Part shown: in pieces, positions 1 to 11,125 of the stretch
How positions within the stretch are numbered: the stretch's first letter is position 1
Layout: the number at the start of each line of letters is the position of its first letter
Position numbers and translations under genes: made by a program
Notes under the pieces: generated by a model
What the model saw: the letters and a program-made list of their open reading frames with translations, nothing else
Databases searched by the model: none
Told to the model about the DNA's origin: nothing
Assembly (NCBI GenBank): GCA_029721515.1
Contig: CM056554.1
Coordinates: 23,871,488-23,935,487, forward strand
Origin: Synanceia verrucosa
Taxonomy: Eukaryota > Chordata > Actinopteri > Perciformes > Synanceiidae
DNA length: 64,000 nt
Direction of reading: 5' to 3'

Positions 1-198
1 TCCTGCTTTGATCTCTGTGATGTATACCATCTCTTTATGCTCTGACTACAAACCCAGAAGCCCCAATATTCCTCACAGGCTGTGTGCCCTCTTGTGCCAG
101 CTTCAGAAAAAACACTTTGTCGTGTATTTACGTTTATGGCACTCAAGCGTTGGATTTTGAAAGACATACAAACACATCAATGGCACTCAAAGAGTTAA
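1..198 (+). mobile_element. TTAA-flanked MITE, copy 1 (cut by window edge)
   Basis: Right part of a roughly 400-bp non-autonomous element. It matches the copies at 40353-40752 and 58322-58777 (reverse): the same core (CCTGCTTTGATCTCTG, TCACAGGCTGTG) and the same terminus GGCACTCAAAGAG followed by TTAA at 195-198. A TTAA target and a terminus reading CYCTTTGAGTGCCA inward fit the piggyBac superfamily; Kolobok also uses TTAA. No coding capacity is seen. Confidence 0.75.
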
Positions 199-584
199 GG
201 CAGCTTCATGTCAGTACTCTTGTTCATGTTGCCAAAAAGTAAAAACGTGTTTTTATCATATTCATTTAAGTTGTACTTGAAAAACAGTTCCCTATACCTG
301 TTTGCCAAATACAAAGTTGATGCTTCTAAACTGTGTGACAATCTTTATAGTCCTAATTGACTGGTCTGTTTATATTATTTGAAAGAAAGCCCTGCAATAC
401 CTGCGATACACATCTTCAGAAATATTTAAGTTCCAGATCAAACCTTTGCTGAAAGCTGCTTCATCTTTTTGCCAGATCTCATCATAAAACATACTGTTTG
501 ATACAGTAGCGATGGTGAAATATGGCTACTGTTGTTGTTTACAGGCATTAAAGCTGTATTTTATAGGTACTGCTCCACACTCAA
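199..584. other. No feature recognised
   Basis: AT-rich single-copy-looking sequence. All frames are interrupted and no repeat termini were noticed. Confidence 0.5.
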
Positions 585-898
585 GGACAAAGGCTACGTT
601 AAGACTGCAGCTTGAAGTGACCCAAATTCTATTTTTTCACCCCTACGCAACTTGTATCTGATCTTTTAATTACAGTCTGAATGACACAGATCAGAATTTT
701 TCAAATGTGACCCAGGCCACTTGGATATGTGGTCCTAAAACCCATACATATCTGATCCTTTGACATGCAACTTCAGTTTGAACGGCCAGGTCGCATTCAT
801 CCGACCTACACGTCATCACAAAGTGATAAACGTCACTATTCTGCGCAGAAGTAGGCGTAAGCGGGAAGAAAAATGAAAACAACTTTGAAAATTTCAAA
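585..898. repeat. Dispersed fish repeat, MITE-like
   Basis: The segment starting near AGTGACCCAAATTC, with several TCTGATC/GATCAGA blocks and a 'GACCCAGGCCACTT' core, resembles a common teleost MITE as I remember it. Termini and target duplication are not clear. The short minus-strand ORF across it looks like chance. Confidence 0.4.
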
Positions 899-2650
899 GG
901 GAGCGCTATGGAGCCATTTTGCCCCGCCCACGGAAGTTGTCCCCATCAGATGTTAGAGATCATGATCATTGACCTGTGTATCAACTTTCATGATGATAGG
1001 AATTCATTAAAGCCATCAAAAAGCCAAAGAACACAGAACCTCCTCTTACCACCGGGGGGCGCCATGAGTAAGACGTGACATTAATACATCAGAATGTTCA
1101 GGGCTGAGCCCCTGTCATGCTCAGAAAATTTTAAGCTGCTAGGATTGAGTATGTGAACGTGAGAGTCGTTCGAATCTAGACAACGAATTCGCCAAAGTAC
1201 ATCGAGACCTAGCAGCCACGCCCTTTGACCTAATAATGTGCAGAGCTCATTATTAGTTTAATCTTTTGCTCAGCTAGGTCTGGAGATGATCTGTACCAAA
1301 TTTCATGTTGATCGGATGAAATCCATTGGAGTTAATTTTCAGTAGGAAATAAAAAATTAAAAATGGCCGACTTCCTGTTTGGAGTAGACAATTGGCGCAA
1401 GAGACATTTTTGTGCATCTGGTCAACTTGCACATGTCGAGCGATTTTCATTCTCCAACTCCATAAAAACCCCTACAGGGAGGGGTTTTTGAAAATTTCAA
1501 GGGGGCGCTATAGACCCATTTTAACGGTCCATGGGTGTGTCCCCCATCAGCTGTTAGAGGTCGCCACCCTTGACCTGTGTACCAAATTTCATGATGATAA
1601 GGGTTTATTCAAGCCATCAAAAAAAAAAAAAAAAAGCCAAATGTATTTTCTTGAGGAAAAAAATCGGAAGACGCGGTGCCATCACACAGCCTCACCAACT
1701 TGTTCTGGATGTTTTAGAAGTCAAATGAAGTTGATTGAGTCAATTATGAGGTATCAGTACATGTAAATGTAAAGGATGGCGCTGTGGAGGCATTAGGCCC
1801 CGCCCAGGGGCATGGCCCACACCACATGGTAGAGGACGACAGCCTTGACCTGTGTGTCAATTTTCATGATGATACGATTTTATTAAAGCTATCAAAAAGC
1901 CAAACGTATTTTCATGGCGAATGATCAAAACATCGCTGAGTCGCCATACAGGTGCCATTCGGAATGTAGCTTCGCTGACTTGTTCTTTATGTTTTAGGAG
2001 TTGAATGAAGTTGATGGATTCAACTATGCGACATCAGTAAATGTGAATAATAAGAACGGGTCATTTCCTGTTACCACCGGGGGCGCTGTGAGCATAACAA
2101 AATTTGAATCTGCTAGGATCAAGTATGTGAATGTGAGAGTCGTTTGACTTTAGACATCAAATTCGCCAAAGTTTGTCGAGCCCTAGTAGCCACGCCCTTT
2201 GACCTAATTACTTGCAGAGCACAACTTTTGATCACCTAGGTCTGGAGATGATCTGTAACAAATTTCAAGTTGATCGCACGAAATCCCTAGGACGAGTTTG
2301 TTTTCGTCAGAACATAAAAAATTCAAAATGGACAACTTCCTGTTGGAATTTCAGCTTCCTGCCAAGAGACAATTTTGTTCATCTGGGTATGCTTAACATC
2401 TGTACTGATTTTCGTTGAGGTCCGACAAAGTCAACGACTTTCTCTGTGGGAATTTTTCAACTTAGTAGGGGGCGCTATTCAGTCATTTTGCATGCGAGCG
2501 CTCCAGAATATCGGATTTCAGATGTGGCCGCACAAATGTGTAAATTTATACAATGTTTTTAACCTTGGGAAATGGGCGAAATTGGGAAAACAGATGTATC
2601 AGAATAACAATAATTAACACTACATTTTCAATAGGTCTCTTGCGGACCTG
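899..2650. repeat. Irregular array of two repeated modules
   Basis: Module A (about 135 bp: GGCGCTATGGAGCCATTTTG..., 'TTGACCTGTGT', 'TTTCATGATGATA', 'AGCCATCAAAAA') occurs near 899-1030, 1498-1640 and 1775-1912. Module B (about 300 bp: 'CTTACCACCGGGGG', 'GTGAGAGTCGTT', 'CACGCCCTTTGACCTAAT', 'GGTCTGGAGATGATCTGTA', 'AACTTCCTGTTGG') occurs near 1036-1385 and 2045-2345. Copies are diverged and interleaved, not strictly tandem. ORFs across the array (1392-1766, 2212-2617) are not conserved between module copies, so I do not call genes. Confidence 0.65.
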
Positions 2651-2775
2651 TTCCAGTCCACTCGGGCCCTAATAACAGTAGTTATAATTTACAGTAAGGT
2701 GATTTTGCAGTTAAGGTGCAAGGGGGTGGGAAGAGGTAGTTTGTGTTGAGTTTATTGTTGTCTGTGGGGGGAAGG

Positions 2776-3545
2776 TTAAGGGTGACTATTTGTGGGTGAG
2801 CGTGAGTGAGTATATCTGTGGGTGTTTGCAGTCTGTATGGCCCAGGGGAAGAAGCTGTTTGTCAATCTGCTTGTGTGAGATTTTTGTTGACCTGTAGCAT
2901 CTCCCAGAAGGCAGCAGGTCGAACAGGGGATTGGCAGGGTGTGAGGGTTCATCTGTGATGTGCCTTGGTTCTCCTGAGGCAGAAGGTTGTGGTGATGTTT
3001 TCCAGGCTGGGCAGAGGGCAGCGATGATCTTTTGGGCACCCTCTGCACCGCCTTCCTGTCCTTGGCTGTGGAGCCTACATACCATACGCCCAGACAGCAT
3101 GTCAGTATGCTCTCCACAGAGGAGTGATAAAAGGCCAGCAGCAGCTTTGTGTACAGGTTGTTCTTCCTGAGGACACACAGGAAGTGTAGCTGATGCTGAG
3201 CCTTGTTAACCAGGGCCCTGATGTTGTCAGACCACCAGAGATGTGGGTGCCCAGAAACTTCCATTTATGAAGAGGGGGGTGTGGTCCTGTCTGATCTTCC
3301 TCTAGTCCAGGATCAGTTCTTTGGTTTTTGGACATTCAGGGTCAGGTTGTTTTGTGAGCACCAGCGTGATAGTTCCTCCACCTCGCCCTGTACGCTGTCT
3401 CATCCTCACCTCGGATGAGCCCAACCACTGTGGTGTCATCCACATATTTATCAATGCGGTTGGTTGGGTGGCTTGGGGAGCAGTTATAGGTGTAAAGGGC
3501 GTATAGTAGAGGGCTCAAAGCGCAGCCTTGAGGGGAACCAGTGCT
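2776..3545 (-). pseudogene. Non-LTR retrotransposon RT fragment (Rex1/L2-like)
   Basis: Read on the minus strand from 3545 down, the sequence encodes the end of a LINE reverse transcriptase: the GSPQGC-type palm motif, a YVDD catalytic box at 3435-3446, and the C-terminal thumb with the 'KKAQ.RL.FL..L' and 'PSGRRYRS' style motifs typical of fish Rex1/L2 LINEs. Frames change several times between 3330 and 2780, so it is dead and 5'-truncated at about 3545. The clade is inferred from remembered motifs. Confidence 0.75.
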
Positions 3546-3899
3546 GAGTGTGATTGCACAATGTTAATGTTAAAGTGATTGCAATGCAAAGTTATTTGAA
3601 TTTATGGTGAAAAATATGGCAACAATACTGTTACTGTATAGTTTTATTTTCTAATACCTGTGAAGCAATTTTTGTACTTTTGAAAAAGTTGTCTTCAGTG
3701 TTTATGTAGTTGTGTTAAAATATATGGACAACAATTTCACTACTGTCTAATAAATATAAAAGCAACACAAAAGGAATAGGATTAACCTTTTATTTTTATA
3801 ATTTATTAGCTGTGGTAACAAGTAAACAAGAAACAAAATAGTATGTTGATTTGTGGTTCAACGTTAGTTATAAAAAAGTTGAGTCAGTGCTTCTCTGAC
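3546..3899. other. Non-coding, unclassified
   Basis: AT-rich segment with no ORF. It lies just beyond the 3' side of the Harbinger transposase relic and may be that element's 3' non-coding part, but no terminal repeat was identified. Confidence 0.35.
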
Positions 3900-4560
3900 T
3901 CTTGTTGGCTACACATATGCCAAGGCTCCTCCTTCAGCCCCTCTCTCAACATGAGGAACAGCTCCACGAGGTTCTTCATAGGCCTCACCGTGCATTACAC
4001 AAGTTATGGAGTATGCAGCATGCACTTATGATCATGGAGACGATGGAGATGTCCACATCCAAGCGTTTCCCAAGGCACCTCCACCGGCCTTTCAGCTGGC
4101 TGAACGCACACTCAACAGTCATTCTGGCTCTGCTGTGGCACTCATTGAAGTACCTCTGCTCAGCTGTCAGGGTTTTTGTGTCAGAATATCCTTTTAAGAG
4201 CCAGTTTCGGAGAGGATAAGCAGGGTCTCCAAGCAGCAGGATGGGCACTTGAACCCCCATGATATCTTCAATGTCCTTAGGTGTACAGATAAAAGAAATT
4301 AGGACACAGTGCATATATCATCAATAATAATAATGCATAGGTTTTATACAGCAGTTTTTGAGATACTCAAAAATTCTTTATTACATCATTCACTCACACT
4401 GTAATCTGTGGTGGTCAGGTGTTTGGTGAAACAGCTGCTATGGGATAGACTTTACCAGATTGCTGCACACTCACCAGAGGAAAAAGCTCCCCTCTCTCTG
4501 CCAGTGAGTAGATGTGGGAATTTCGGAGAACCCTGGCCGTCCAGCATTTCTGTTGGTAAA
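3900..4560 (-). pseudogene. PIF/Harbinger transposase (HARBI1-like) relic
   Basis: The minus-strand ORF 4314-3985 carries the DDE_4-type transposase signature: GDPAYPL (second Asp), then SRARMTVECAF (catalytic Glu), then LKGRWRCL and the ACCILHNLC tail. Upstream on the same strand, about 4550-4490, a second segment reads like the 'ARVLRNS.IYSLAERGELFP' block that precedes the second Asp in this family, separated by non-coding sequence that could be an old intron. The frame shifts after the HNLC motif near 3985. It is a decayed transposon gene, not host HARBI1, because the N-terminal DNA-binding and first-Asp regions are missing. Confidence 0.8.
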
Positions 4561-4817
4561 GCTGTTGGAAGACAGTAATTTATAGAAATTTATTGGAACA
4601 GATAGCCCCCTTGAGATGCATCATCTCGTTTTCAAGGGGGTCCAACATAAAACATACAACACAGCACAAAAACAGCCACATACAACATACATAAGGCTCT
4701 GACATATTAGCCCACCAACACATTCGTACCCTAGACCCACTGTGCCCGAGAAGTAAAAGTAGACACCACAATAAATTTCATATTGACATTGCTAGAATAT
4801 ACTAACAATAATAATAA

Positions 4818-4948
4818 TCCATCCATCCATCCATCCATTATCTACCGCTTCCTCATAGGGTTGTGGGTGGGGCTGGGGCCTATCCCAGCTCTTAGAGCGG
4901 AAGGCAGGGTAGACCCTGGACAAGTCGCCACCTCATCGCAGGGCACAT
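4818..4948 (-). mobile_element. tRNA-derived SINE tail fragment (family S1)
   Basis: Reverse copy of the 3' part of the SINE repeated through this window. It begins with (CCAT)n and continues through TATCCCAGCT, the GCAGGGT block, GACAAGTCGCCACCTCATCGC and GGGCACAT. It sits inside an (AAT)n tract that forms the tail of the neighbouring LINE. Confidence 0.85.
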
Positions 4949-4949
4949 A

Positions 4950-6466
4950 ATAATAATAATAATAATAATAGTCATTGTCATCATTATCAATTTGTACATG
5001 TTATACATAGTCATTTATAAATACATTATATATAGGATATCATAGCAAAAAGGCAATACCACTAGAGGTAACTGCATGGTGTGTTGAGAGTTGAGAGTAA
5101 TGAGCTTTTAAAAAGACATAATGATGGGTAGGTTGTTCCAGTGTGATGGGGCTTTGTACTTAAAGGCACGTCTGGCAATTTCTTTGAATGTCATCGGAAT
5201 GGAAAAAAAGGGTTGTTGAATGTTTCTGAGAGGGTATGAAGACGTATATGGAATCATATATTGTTTTAAGTAGAATGGGTAACTAAAGTGGATACATTTG
5301 AAAATGAGTTGGAGTCAGTGGTACTGTCTTCCTGAGTTGAGTGGTAACCAGTCTAATGATTGATACATGGAGCAGTGGTGGGTTCAGTATGGGTAAATCT
5401 ACAGAGACTATTGTAAATGACATTGAGCGGTTGAAGATATGAGTCATAAGTGTTCTGGTAGACAACATCAGCGTAATCTAAAAAGGGTAATAACAGTTGT
5501 GTGACAGTTCTTTTCCTAGTTTACAGAGTAAAAGTTTATGGAGCGGTAAAGGATTTCCTAGATTGCAATATAATTTATTTGTGATGGACTCGATATGATA
5601 CTTAAAAATAAGTAATGGGCAATCCAGAGGCCGAGGTATCATTAAAAGAAATATTAAGATCTGGGTTATTACCAAGGCCTAATCTGGTGCCAAGCAACAT
5701 TGGACATAATTTCTTTTTGTTTAGTAATAGTTTATTTGATAATAACCAATTCTGAACTGTAGAAAACTCACGTTGCAGGGATCTTTCAATTACAGATGTA
5801 TTATTACACAATGTGTATATAGCTGTGTCATCAGTGTATAAATGTATGTGACAATTGGAACAAATTTTTGGAAGGTCATTAATAAAAATGGAGAAAAGGA
5901 GTGGACCAAGGGATGAACCTTGTGGTACTCCTTTCTCAGCAATTGTGTAGTCGACCTGGGTTCCATTGAAGGTAACGCACTGACGTCTGTTATGGAGATA
6001 TGAGTTGAACCAGAGTAGAGAGTTTCGGGAGATACCAATTGAGTATAGTTTATCAAGTAACAGATAGTGATCAACAATGTCAAAAGCTTTGGTAAGATCC
6101 AGAAAAAATGCACTGCCATGTTGTCCATTCTCAGAAGCTGCATGTGTCATTTGTGAACTTAAGTAGAGCTGTGGAGGTTGAGAAGTTTGGTCTGAAACCG
6201 GACTGGCATTGAGACAGAATATTGCATTCTGTAATATAGTATAATAATTGTTTAAAAATTAACTTTTCAAAAATGTTTGCGATGGAACTGATAATGGAGA
6301 TTGGGTGGTAGTTATTGATTTCATTTAGATCACCTTGTGTCGTGGAGTAACTATGGCGCTTTTCCAGGCTGAAGGGAGGGAACAAGTTAATAAGGAAAGG
6401 TTGTATAAATCACAGAGGGGATACACATTAAAATGTGGGCTGCTAGTTTGAACTAATTTAATAAGA
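4950..6466 (-). pseudogene. Jockey/CR1-superfamily LINE pol relic
   Basis: The minus strand from 6466 to about 5240 encodes a non-LTR reverse transcriptase in pieces: a 'NEINNYHPISIIS' block (about 6320), the 'FFLDLTKAFDIVDH' block (about 6100), 'KGVPQGSSLGPLLF' (about 5900), the YTDD box at 5827-5838 and a C-terminal part broken by stops and shifts below 5680. The 3' end runs into (AAT)n at about 4949-4972, as is usual for CR1/L2-type tails. The largest uninterrupted piece (6150-5602) is 182 codons. It is inactive and abuts a hAT relic on the other strand at about 6466. Confidence 0.8.
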
Positions 6467-7190
6467 CATCTAAAAAACAAGCACCCGATCCAGTACAACA
6501 AGTTCAGTGCGGCAAACAAGCCGAAGAGCCAGCCAACAATCGAAGAAACTTTTAAAAGCAAAGAGAAAATGCCCAGCGACAGTGAGAAAGCAAAAAAAAT
6601 TACAGAAAAGATTGCTCAAATGATAGCAATGAGTGACCAGCCATTCTCCCTGGACGCTGGATTTCTCCTGCTTATAGAGCACCTGGAACCTTAGTATGAC
6701 ATGCCCTCATGTCACCACTTCGTTGAAAAAGCACTGCCAGCACTCCAGAAAAAGATCTTTGACAAGCTACTTGTGCAGTTATCAGAGGCATCTGGAGTTC
6801 CTCTGTGTCATTACTAAGTCTCACTGCGCAATGGATCGAGAGCAAGTTCGTTTTACGCCATGCAACCTTGCATGCACGGGAATCCCGTGGATCCCACGCA
6901 GCAGAGTGCATCCAGCAGGTGATTGAAAAGATGCAGAACAACTGGGGAATCAACAAGAAACAAGTCCATGTCATTTTGCACGATAATGCTGCAAATATGA
7001 AGAGAGCCGTGTCAGCTATTCTTGTCAGCTCGTTGTGCACGAGGGCCTGCTTTCACAGACACATTAGCCAATGCGAGGAAGATTGTAGGCCATTTCAAGC
7101 ACTCCCCGCTGGCCTACTCCCATCTGGAAAACATACTGATGGACTTGAAATATGGATGTCAAGCGCCTGAAGCAAGATGTACAGGTGAGA
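6467..7190 (+). pseudogene. hAT transposase relic (ZBED-type)
   Basis: The plus strand reads as the front half of a hAT transposase: end of a BED zinc finger (LIRHLKNKHP), a lysine-rich linker with 'QPTIEETFKSKEKMP', then 'DAGFLLLIEHLEP', and after frame changes the RNase-H-fold region with 'HVILHDNAANMKRA' (about 6965-7005). Several stops and frameshifts (for example near 6693 and 6812) show it is dead. The C-terminal dimerisation domain is absent. Confidence 0.8.
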
Positions 7191-7380
7191 TTCCTCTTTT
7201 CATTTTTATTCTAATCCCATTATTTATTCCTATTCACGTTGCTATTAAGCACTAAATAAATATTTTGCTCTACACCTGGCTTGCCAATAGAATTTCTTTC
7301 TACAGTAATAGTAGCAAAGTGAAGCATACTCTAAATTTTATGACATGAAATGAACCTTATTTTCATTATAGAATACGAGA

Positions 7381-7620
7381 ACTGGTTAGCACTTTCACCT
7401 CACAGCAAGAAGGTACCGGGTTCAAATTCCAGGCCCGGGGCCTTTCTGTGTGGAGTTTGCATGTTCTCCCCATGTCTGTGTGGGTTCTGGAAGGGTACAC
7501 CCAGGACAAGTCGTCACCTCATCGTAGGGCACATAGAGACAGACAACCACTCACACTCACATTGTGAGGGGCTGGAGCCTATCCCAGCTGTCTCAGAGTA
7601 AAAGGCAGGGTACATCCTTG
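7381..7620. mobile_element. Rearranged tRNA-derived SINE (family S1)
   Basis: 7381-7497 is the plus-strand tRNA-like head (TGGTTAGCACT, GGGTTCAAATTCC, GGAGTTTGCATGTTCTCCCC). From about 7497 the sequence switches to the reverse strand of the SINE body (GGACAAGTCG...CACATAGAGACAGACAACCA), followed by another reverse block (GGCTGGAGCCTATCCCAGCT) out of the normal order. It is a scrambled or fused copy, described in the findings. Confidence 0.7.
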
Positions 7621-8741
7621 TTATATGTCTGTAGGGCCAAAACAGGCCTGAGGATTTTCCTGCTCTCCCCCCCTCCCTCTTGTGTTGCAGGAGCTGCCAT
7701 CTAATGAGGTGATTGGAGTCCAACTGAAGCCTGAGGGGCTGATTGGAGCTTCCACTCTCCAGCCAATTGCTGTGGGGTGCTGCCCTTTAAAGGGACACAA
7801 TTTAATTTTTTAAGGTATTTTATTACCTCAAATCAACATCTTCATTCATAAATACATCCTCATTGGTGTAAAATAACATATGCCAACAATATGACTTATC
7901 CTCCTGGGCGAAGAATCAGTTATCTGTCTTTACATAGAGTGTGTCACTCATACAGAGGCTTCCATGTCTTTCCAGTCTATGAAAATCTACGAACTGCTGA
8001 GAGGGACATAAAGCACTACCTGCTAGTACCCATAGGACAAAATGCATTTCTGCGTTTTGCAATTCACTTTTCACAGAGAAGCAAGGTGGAGACGCCAGTT
8101 TTACTTACCCAGCACTAAACTAAAACCTGCACTGCAATTTTTGTCATAAATACCACCATACTTATGCAAAAAAAATTGCAAAAGCAGCGTAAAAGGACCA
8201 TAAAATGACCGGAGCTCTGGGCCGGGGAGACGCGATGAGTGGCCACGATGAGTGCCCCATGCCCAGCCACAGCCAGCCGGGGCACGCCCGGAAGTCCTCT
8301 GGACCCGTGGAGGGCTGTGGAGGTCCGGGGAAAAATGACTGGAGCTCCATCGTCTTGGTGAAGTTGGTGGTGGGTAGTGGATATAGTTTAGTTTGGGGTA
8401 CCCTGTACACTTCACACACGCAGTTTTGTTGATGTGTAGGAGTAGGACTAAGTTTAGGAGTACCACCCTCGCATAGTTTTGACACAGCACAGTTTGTAGC
8501 TTAGTTAGTCAGCATTTTGTTTGTCTTAATTTCCAGAGAAGCTCACAGTACTTAGGCCTGGTTTTGTTTGTATGATTTCATTTCTTTGGTACAACTCGGA
8601 ATCCCTACCACCACCTCAATTTGTGTTGTTAAACTCCTTTGTCATAAATTAAACTTGATTATTGCACATTTTCACCTTGATTCAATCTGACTCTTGTTTT
8701 GGTTTGTTCAGTTAACGGTTCACATGCTTGAAGGTAACAAG
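7621..8741 (+). repeat. Putative 5' LTR region of a gypsy/ERV-like element
   Basis: No coding potential. The right end behaves as an LTR end: it closes with CA at 8738-8739, two bases before a primer binding site, and about 95 bases upstream has an ATTAAA polyadenylation-like signal. The left boundary is not resolved; the LTR proper may be only the last ~600 bases, and 7621-8150 may be older unrelated repeat. No partner LTR was recognised in the window. Confidence 0.45.
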
Positions 8742-8759
8742 TGGGGGCTCGTCTGGGAT
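8742..8759 (+). promoter_or_regulatory. Retroelement primer binding site, tRNA-Pro type
   Basis: TGGGGGCTCGTCTGGGAT lies two bases after the LTR-terminal CA. It is one base from the tRNA-Pro primer site known from gammaretroviruses (remembered), so reverse transcription of this element was probably primed by tRNA-Pro. Confidence 0.75.
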
Positions 8760-9179
8760 CTAATTCCTTTGAACAAACCAATTTACAAGTTGATGAGGTG
8801 AGTCATGGTGATAATTTGTACTTTGGCAGAAATGGCATTTAATCTTAAAGATTTTGTGGATGGTCCTAGTTGGGACAAATTGGATGTACTGTATGTCGTA
8901 ATGATGACCTAGTTGACATTGCGGCACATTTTGACATTTCAGTGTCTAAGTAAGGGAACTAAAAGCTCAGGTAATTGAAAAATTAATTGAGTTAAATATT
9001 TTACAGGTTCCCGGTAATCCTAACTCCACTGGTGATAATGGTCCTGTTTACAATGATTCTCTAGTAGAACAAAAGACTTCCAAGAGAACAGGTTGACACA
9101 ACTACTCCTCCAAGGAGTTTAGTTGAACTTCGTCCTCCTCCAGCCACACTACTTCATTCTGAGCCTTTCTCCTCAGATG

Positions 9180-9642
9180 CTCAACATTCTAGCCCTGATG
9201 TTAAGCTTAAGGGTTGTTTGGCTCATCTTCAGCTGGAAGCACAGGAGAAAGAGGCAGCATGCAAAGCAAAACTCGACCATCGAGTTTTGCATCAAGAGAG
9301 CTTGATGTGGAAGCCATGAGAATCAGTGCCGAGCAGGCCATGAAACGCTTGTCTGAGGCAAGTGCACCAATCCATAGCATTCAGAAACCAACTTTTGCTG
9401 TAAGTAACCATATTACTCTTGTATCATTTCATGAATCAGAAGTTGATTCTTATTTTTGTGCATTTGAGTGCATTGCTACTGCACTAGATTGGCCCAAGGA
9501 CATGTGGCCTATATTATTACATCGTAAGTTGGTAAGTAAAGCACAGGAAGTTGTGTCTTCTCTCTCGTGGAGTTCTTAAAGAGTCAATTTTGCACACCTA
9601 TGAGCTTATGCCAAAGGACTTTAGACAGAAGTTTTCAAAAAT
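9180..9642 (+). pseudogene. Gag relic with SCAN-like core
   Basis: The plus strand encodes a gag segment with 'ESEVDSYF.AFE.IA.ALDWPKD.WP.LL..KL..KAQEVV' and, one frame away, 'ILHTYELMPKDFRQKFSK'. This is the capsid core found in SCAN-like gags of vertebrate Ty3/Gypsy-type elements. It follows the Pro-type primer site by about 400 bases, as expected for gag. It has frameshifts near 9570 and is cut at about 9642 by an unrelated repeat. Confidence 0.65.
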
Positions 9643-9957
9643 GTGACATCAACAGGACAACATTTTTAAGCATTTCTTCAAAACTTTCAGCAGTGCTGTT
9701 ATAAAATACATATAAAATATAAATAAAATATCTATAAACAAAATGTACAAAAATAACTAAATACCAGCCCTCCAGAAACCATTTGTTTTGCCAAAAGAGG
9801 ATGAAAACAACTGTAATGGGGGAAATTAAATCATGGCGCTGCCTCTTTAAAAAATACACATGCAAATCTGGATAAGATTATGTACATTACACATTGTGAT
9901 AGATAAGCAGAACAACAAACATGTTGCTGTAAAGACCACCTAAGCTTGCCTGCAAAC
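9643..9957 (-). repeat. Third partial copy of the foldback-element arm
   Basis: 9643-9957 matches the left arm of the large palindrome at 13434-13895 (after removing its SINE) and, reversed, 15170-15480: 'GACATCAACAG..CAACATTTT', 'CTTCAAAACTTTCAG', 'TTTTGCCAAAAGAGGATGAAAAC', 'CTGGATAAGATTATGTACATTACACA', 'AGCTTGCCTGC'. Similarity stops at both ends, so the arm sequence also exists outside the palindrome. Confidence 0.75.
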
Positions 9958-10439
9958 TGCACAAGGACTGTCAGCGAAGCAGCTCACAAAACAATCCCAC
10001 TGCTCTTGACTGCAACTCTGCACCCATACATTTCTCTGTATGGACATTGCCACCACTGCCCCACAAAACGCCATGGCCAAAAACCTTGCTCTTTTCCATC
10101 TTAACCTTCTCCTTAAAACAAATATATTGTACATGTGCTGGCTTCAGTAAAACAACATCTTTAAAATCACCAGATTCTTGACCGCGAGCATCCATGTTTA
10201 CTTCCGTAAACACTGGGCATGCTCTCTGCGTGTGATGTCGTCTTGTCCTCCTTCCTCATGTTGGTGACAAAAGACCGGCCATTTGTAAGTGACAGAGGAT
10301 TTTTCGACAATTACATGCTTGTAATAAGTGATACAGGACATACCTGGCCTGAAGTGCCTTGCTACATTGCCTGGGCCCAGAGAGACAATGGGTATTCTAC
10401 ACTTTACTGGAGTGAGGTACGATGTATGAGGATGCCATG
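9958..10439. other. Unclassified, weak ORFs on both strands
   Basis: A minus-strand ORF (10213-9971, 80 codons, internal Met) and a plus-strand ORF (10219-10452) overlap here. Neither matches a family I recognise. Because relics lie on both sides, I read this as further transposon-derived sequence. Confidence 0.3.
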
Positions 10440-11125
10440 GCTGCACTTGTAAATCACTTTATCCAGAGAGTGAATGTGATAGTGTGCAGACCTCAGTTTG
10501 AAAGAAAAACGACTATTGAAAGACAATTTCATGCTGGATAAAGCGCTGACCATTGCATGCCAAGTGGAGGCTGCATTCAAAAATGCCACACTGTTTTCTC
10601 CTGCCTAGGCTTTCCCGGTCTCACCACTGTTTGAGCCACCAGCAGACATTGTTGTGGCAAGAAATGAACACAACCATAAAAAACACTGCAAACAAGCAAG
10701 TTGTCCTCAGAAACTATGTAAATTCTTCAGAATAGATGTGATAAAAACTGCCCAGTTGCAATGGTGGCCTGCAATAACTAAGAGAAAAGACACTAGCTGT
10801 GCTTTGTGTGGAGAATGCTTGGCCGATGGCTACTGGTCATGATAAAGTAACCTGCAGTGTCAACAATGAAGTGCCACAATGACCTATTCAAGTTTTTGAG
10901 CTCATTGTAGACATTGGAGCTGCAATGTCTGTTGTACCAGAGACAGCCTATAGGCAGTATTTTGGTGTTTGTCCACTCACTGAAACCAAAAGTAAAGCTT
11001 GTTACCTGTGCAAGAATTGAGTTGTCTGTCCTTGTTTGCTTAGCAACAACAGCCACTATTGAAATCCAAGTAATTAAAGTTCCAGCCATCCACTCCTTAA
11101 GCGGCATTTGGACCCGAGTCAAATG
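10440..11125 (+). pseudogene. Ty3/Gypsy gag end and aspartic protease relic
   Basis: The plus strand has the end of a gag ('LDKALTIACQVEAAFKNA', about 10530-10580) and then a retropepsin-like segment with 'IVDIGAAMSVVPETAYRQYF' at about 10904-10960; the family motif is D-T/S-G-A, here changed to D-I-G-A. A shifted frame continues with 'KVKLVTYARIELSVL' up to 11125. Stops separate the parts. It may be the continuation of the gag at 9180-9642 displaced by the 9643-10439 insert, or a separate element. Confidence 0.6.

Noticed and set aside
1392..2617. ORFs of up to 124 codons
   Set aside because: They lie in repeated modules, are not conserved between module copies and show no protein features.
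3985..4314. Host HARBI1 gene
   Set aside because: Only the C-terminal DDE part is present, with a frameshift after HNLC; better explained as a transposon relic.
6696..7170. Overlapping ORFs as a zinc-finger host gene (ZBED)
   Set aside because: Stops and frameshifts throughout, no introns or intact frame; a hAT pseudogene.
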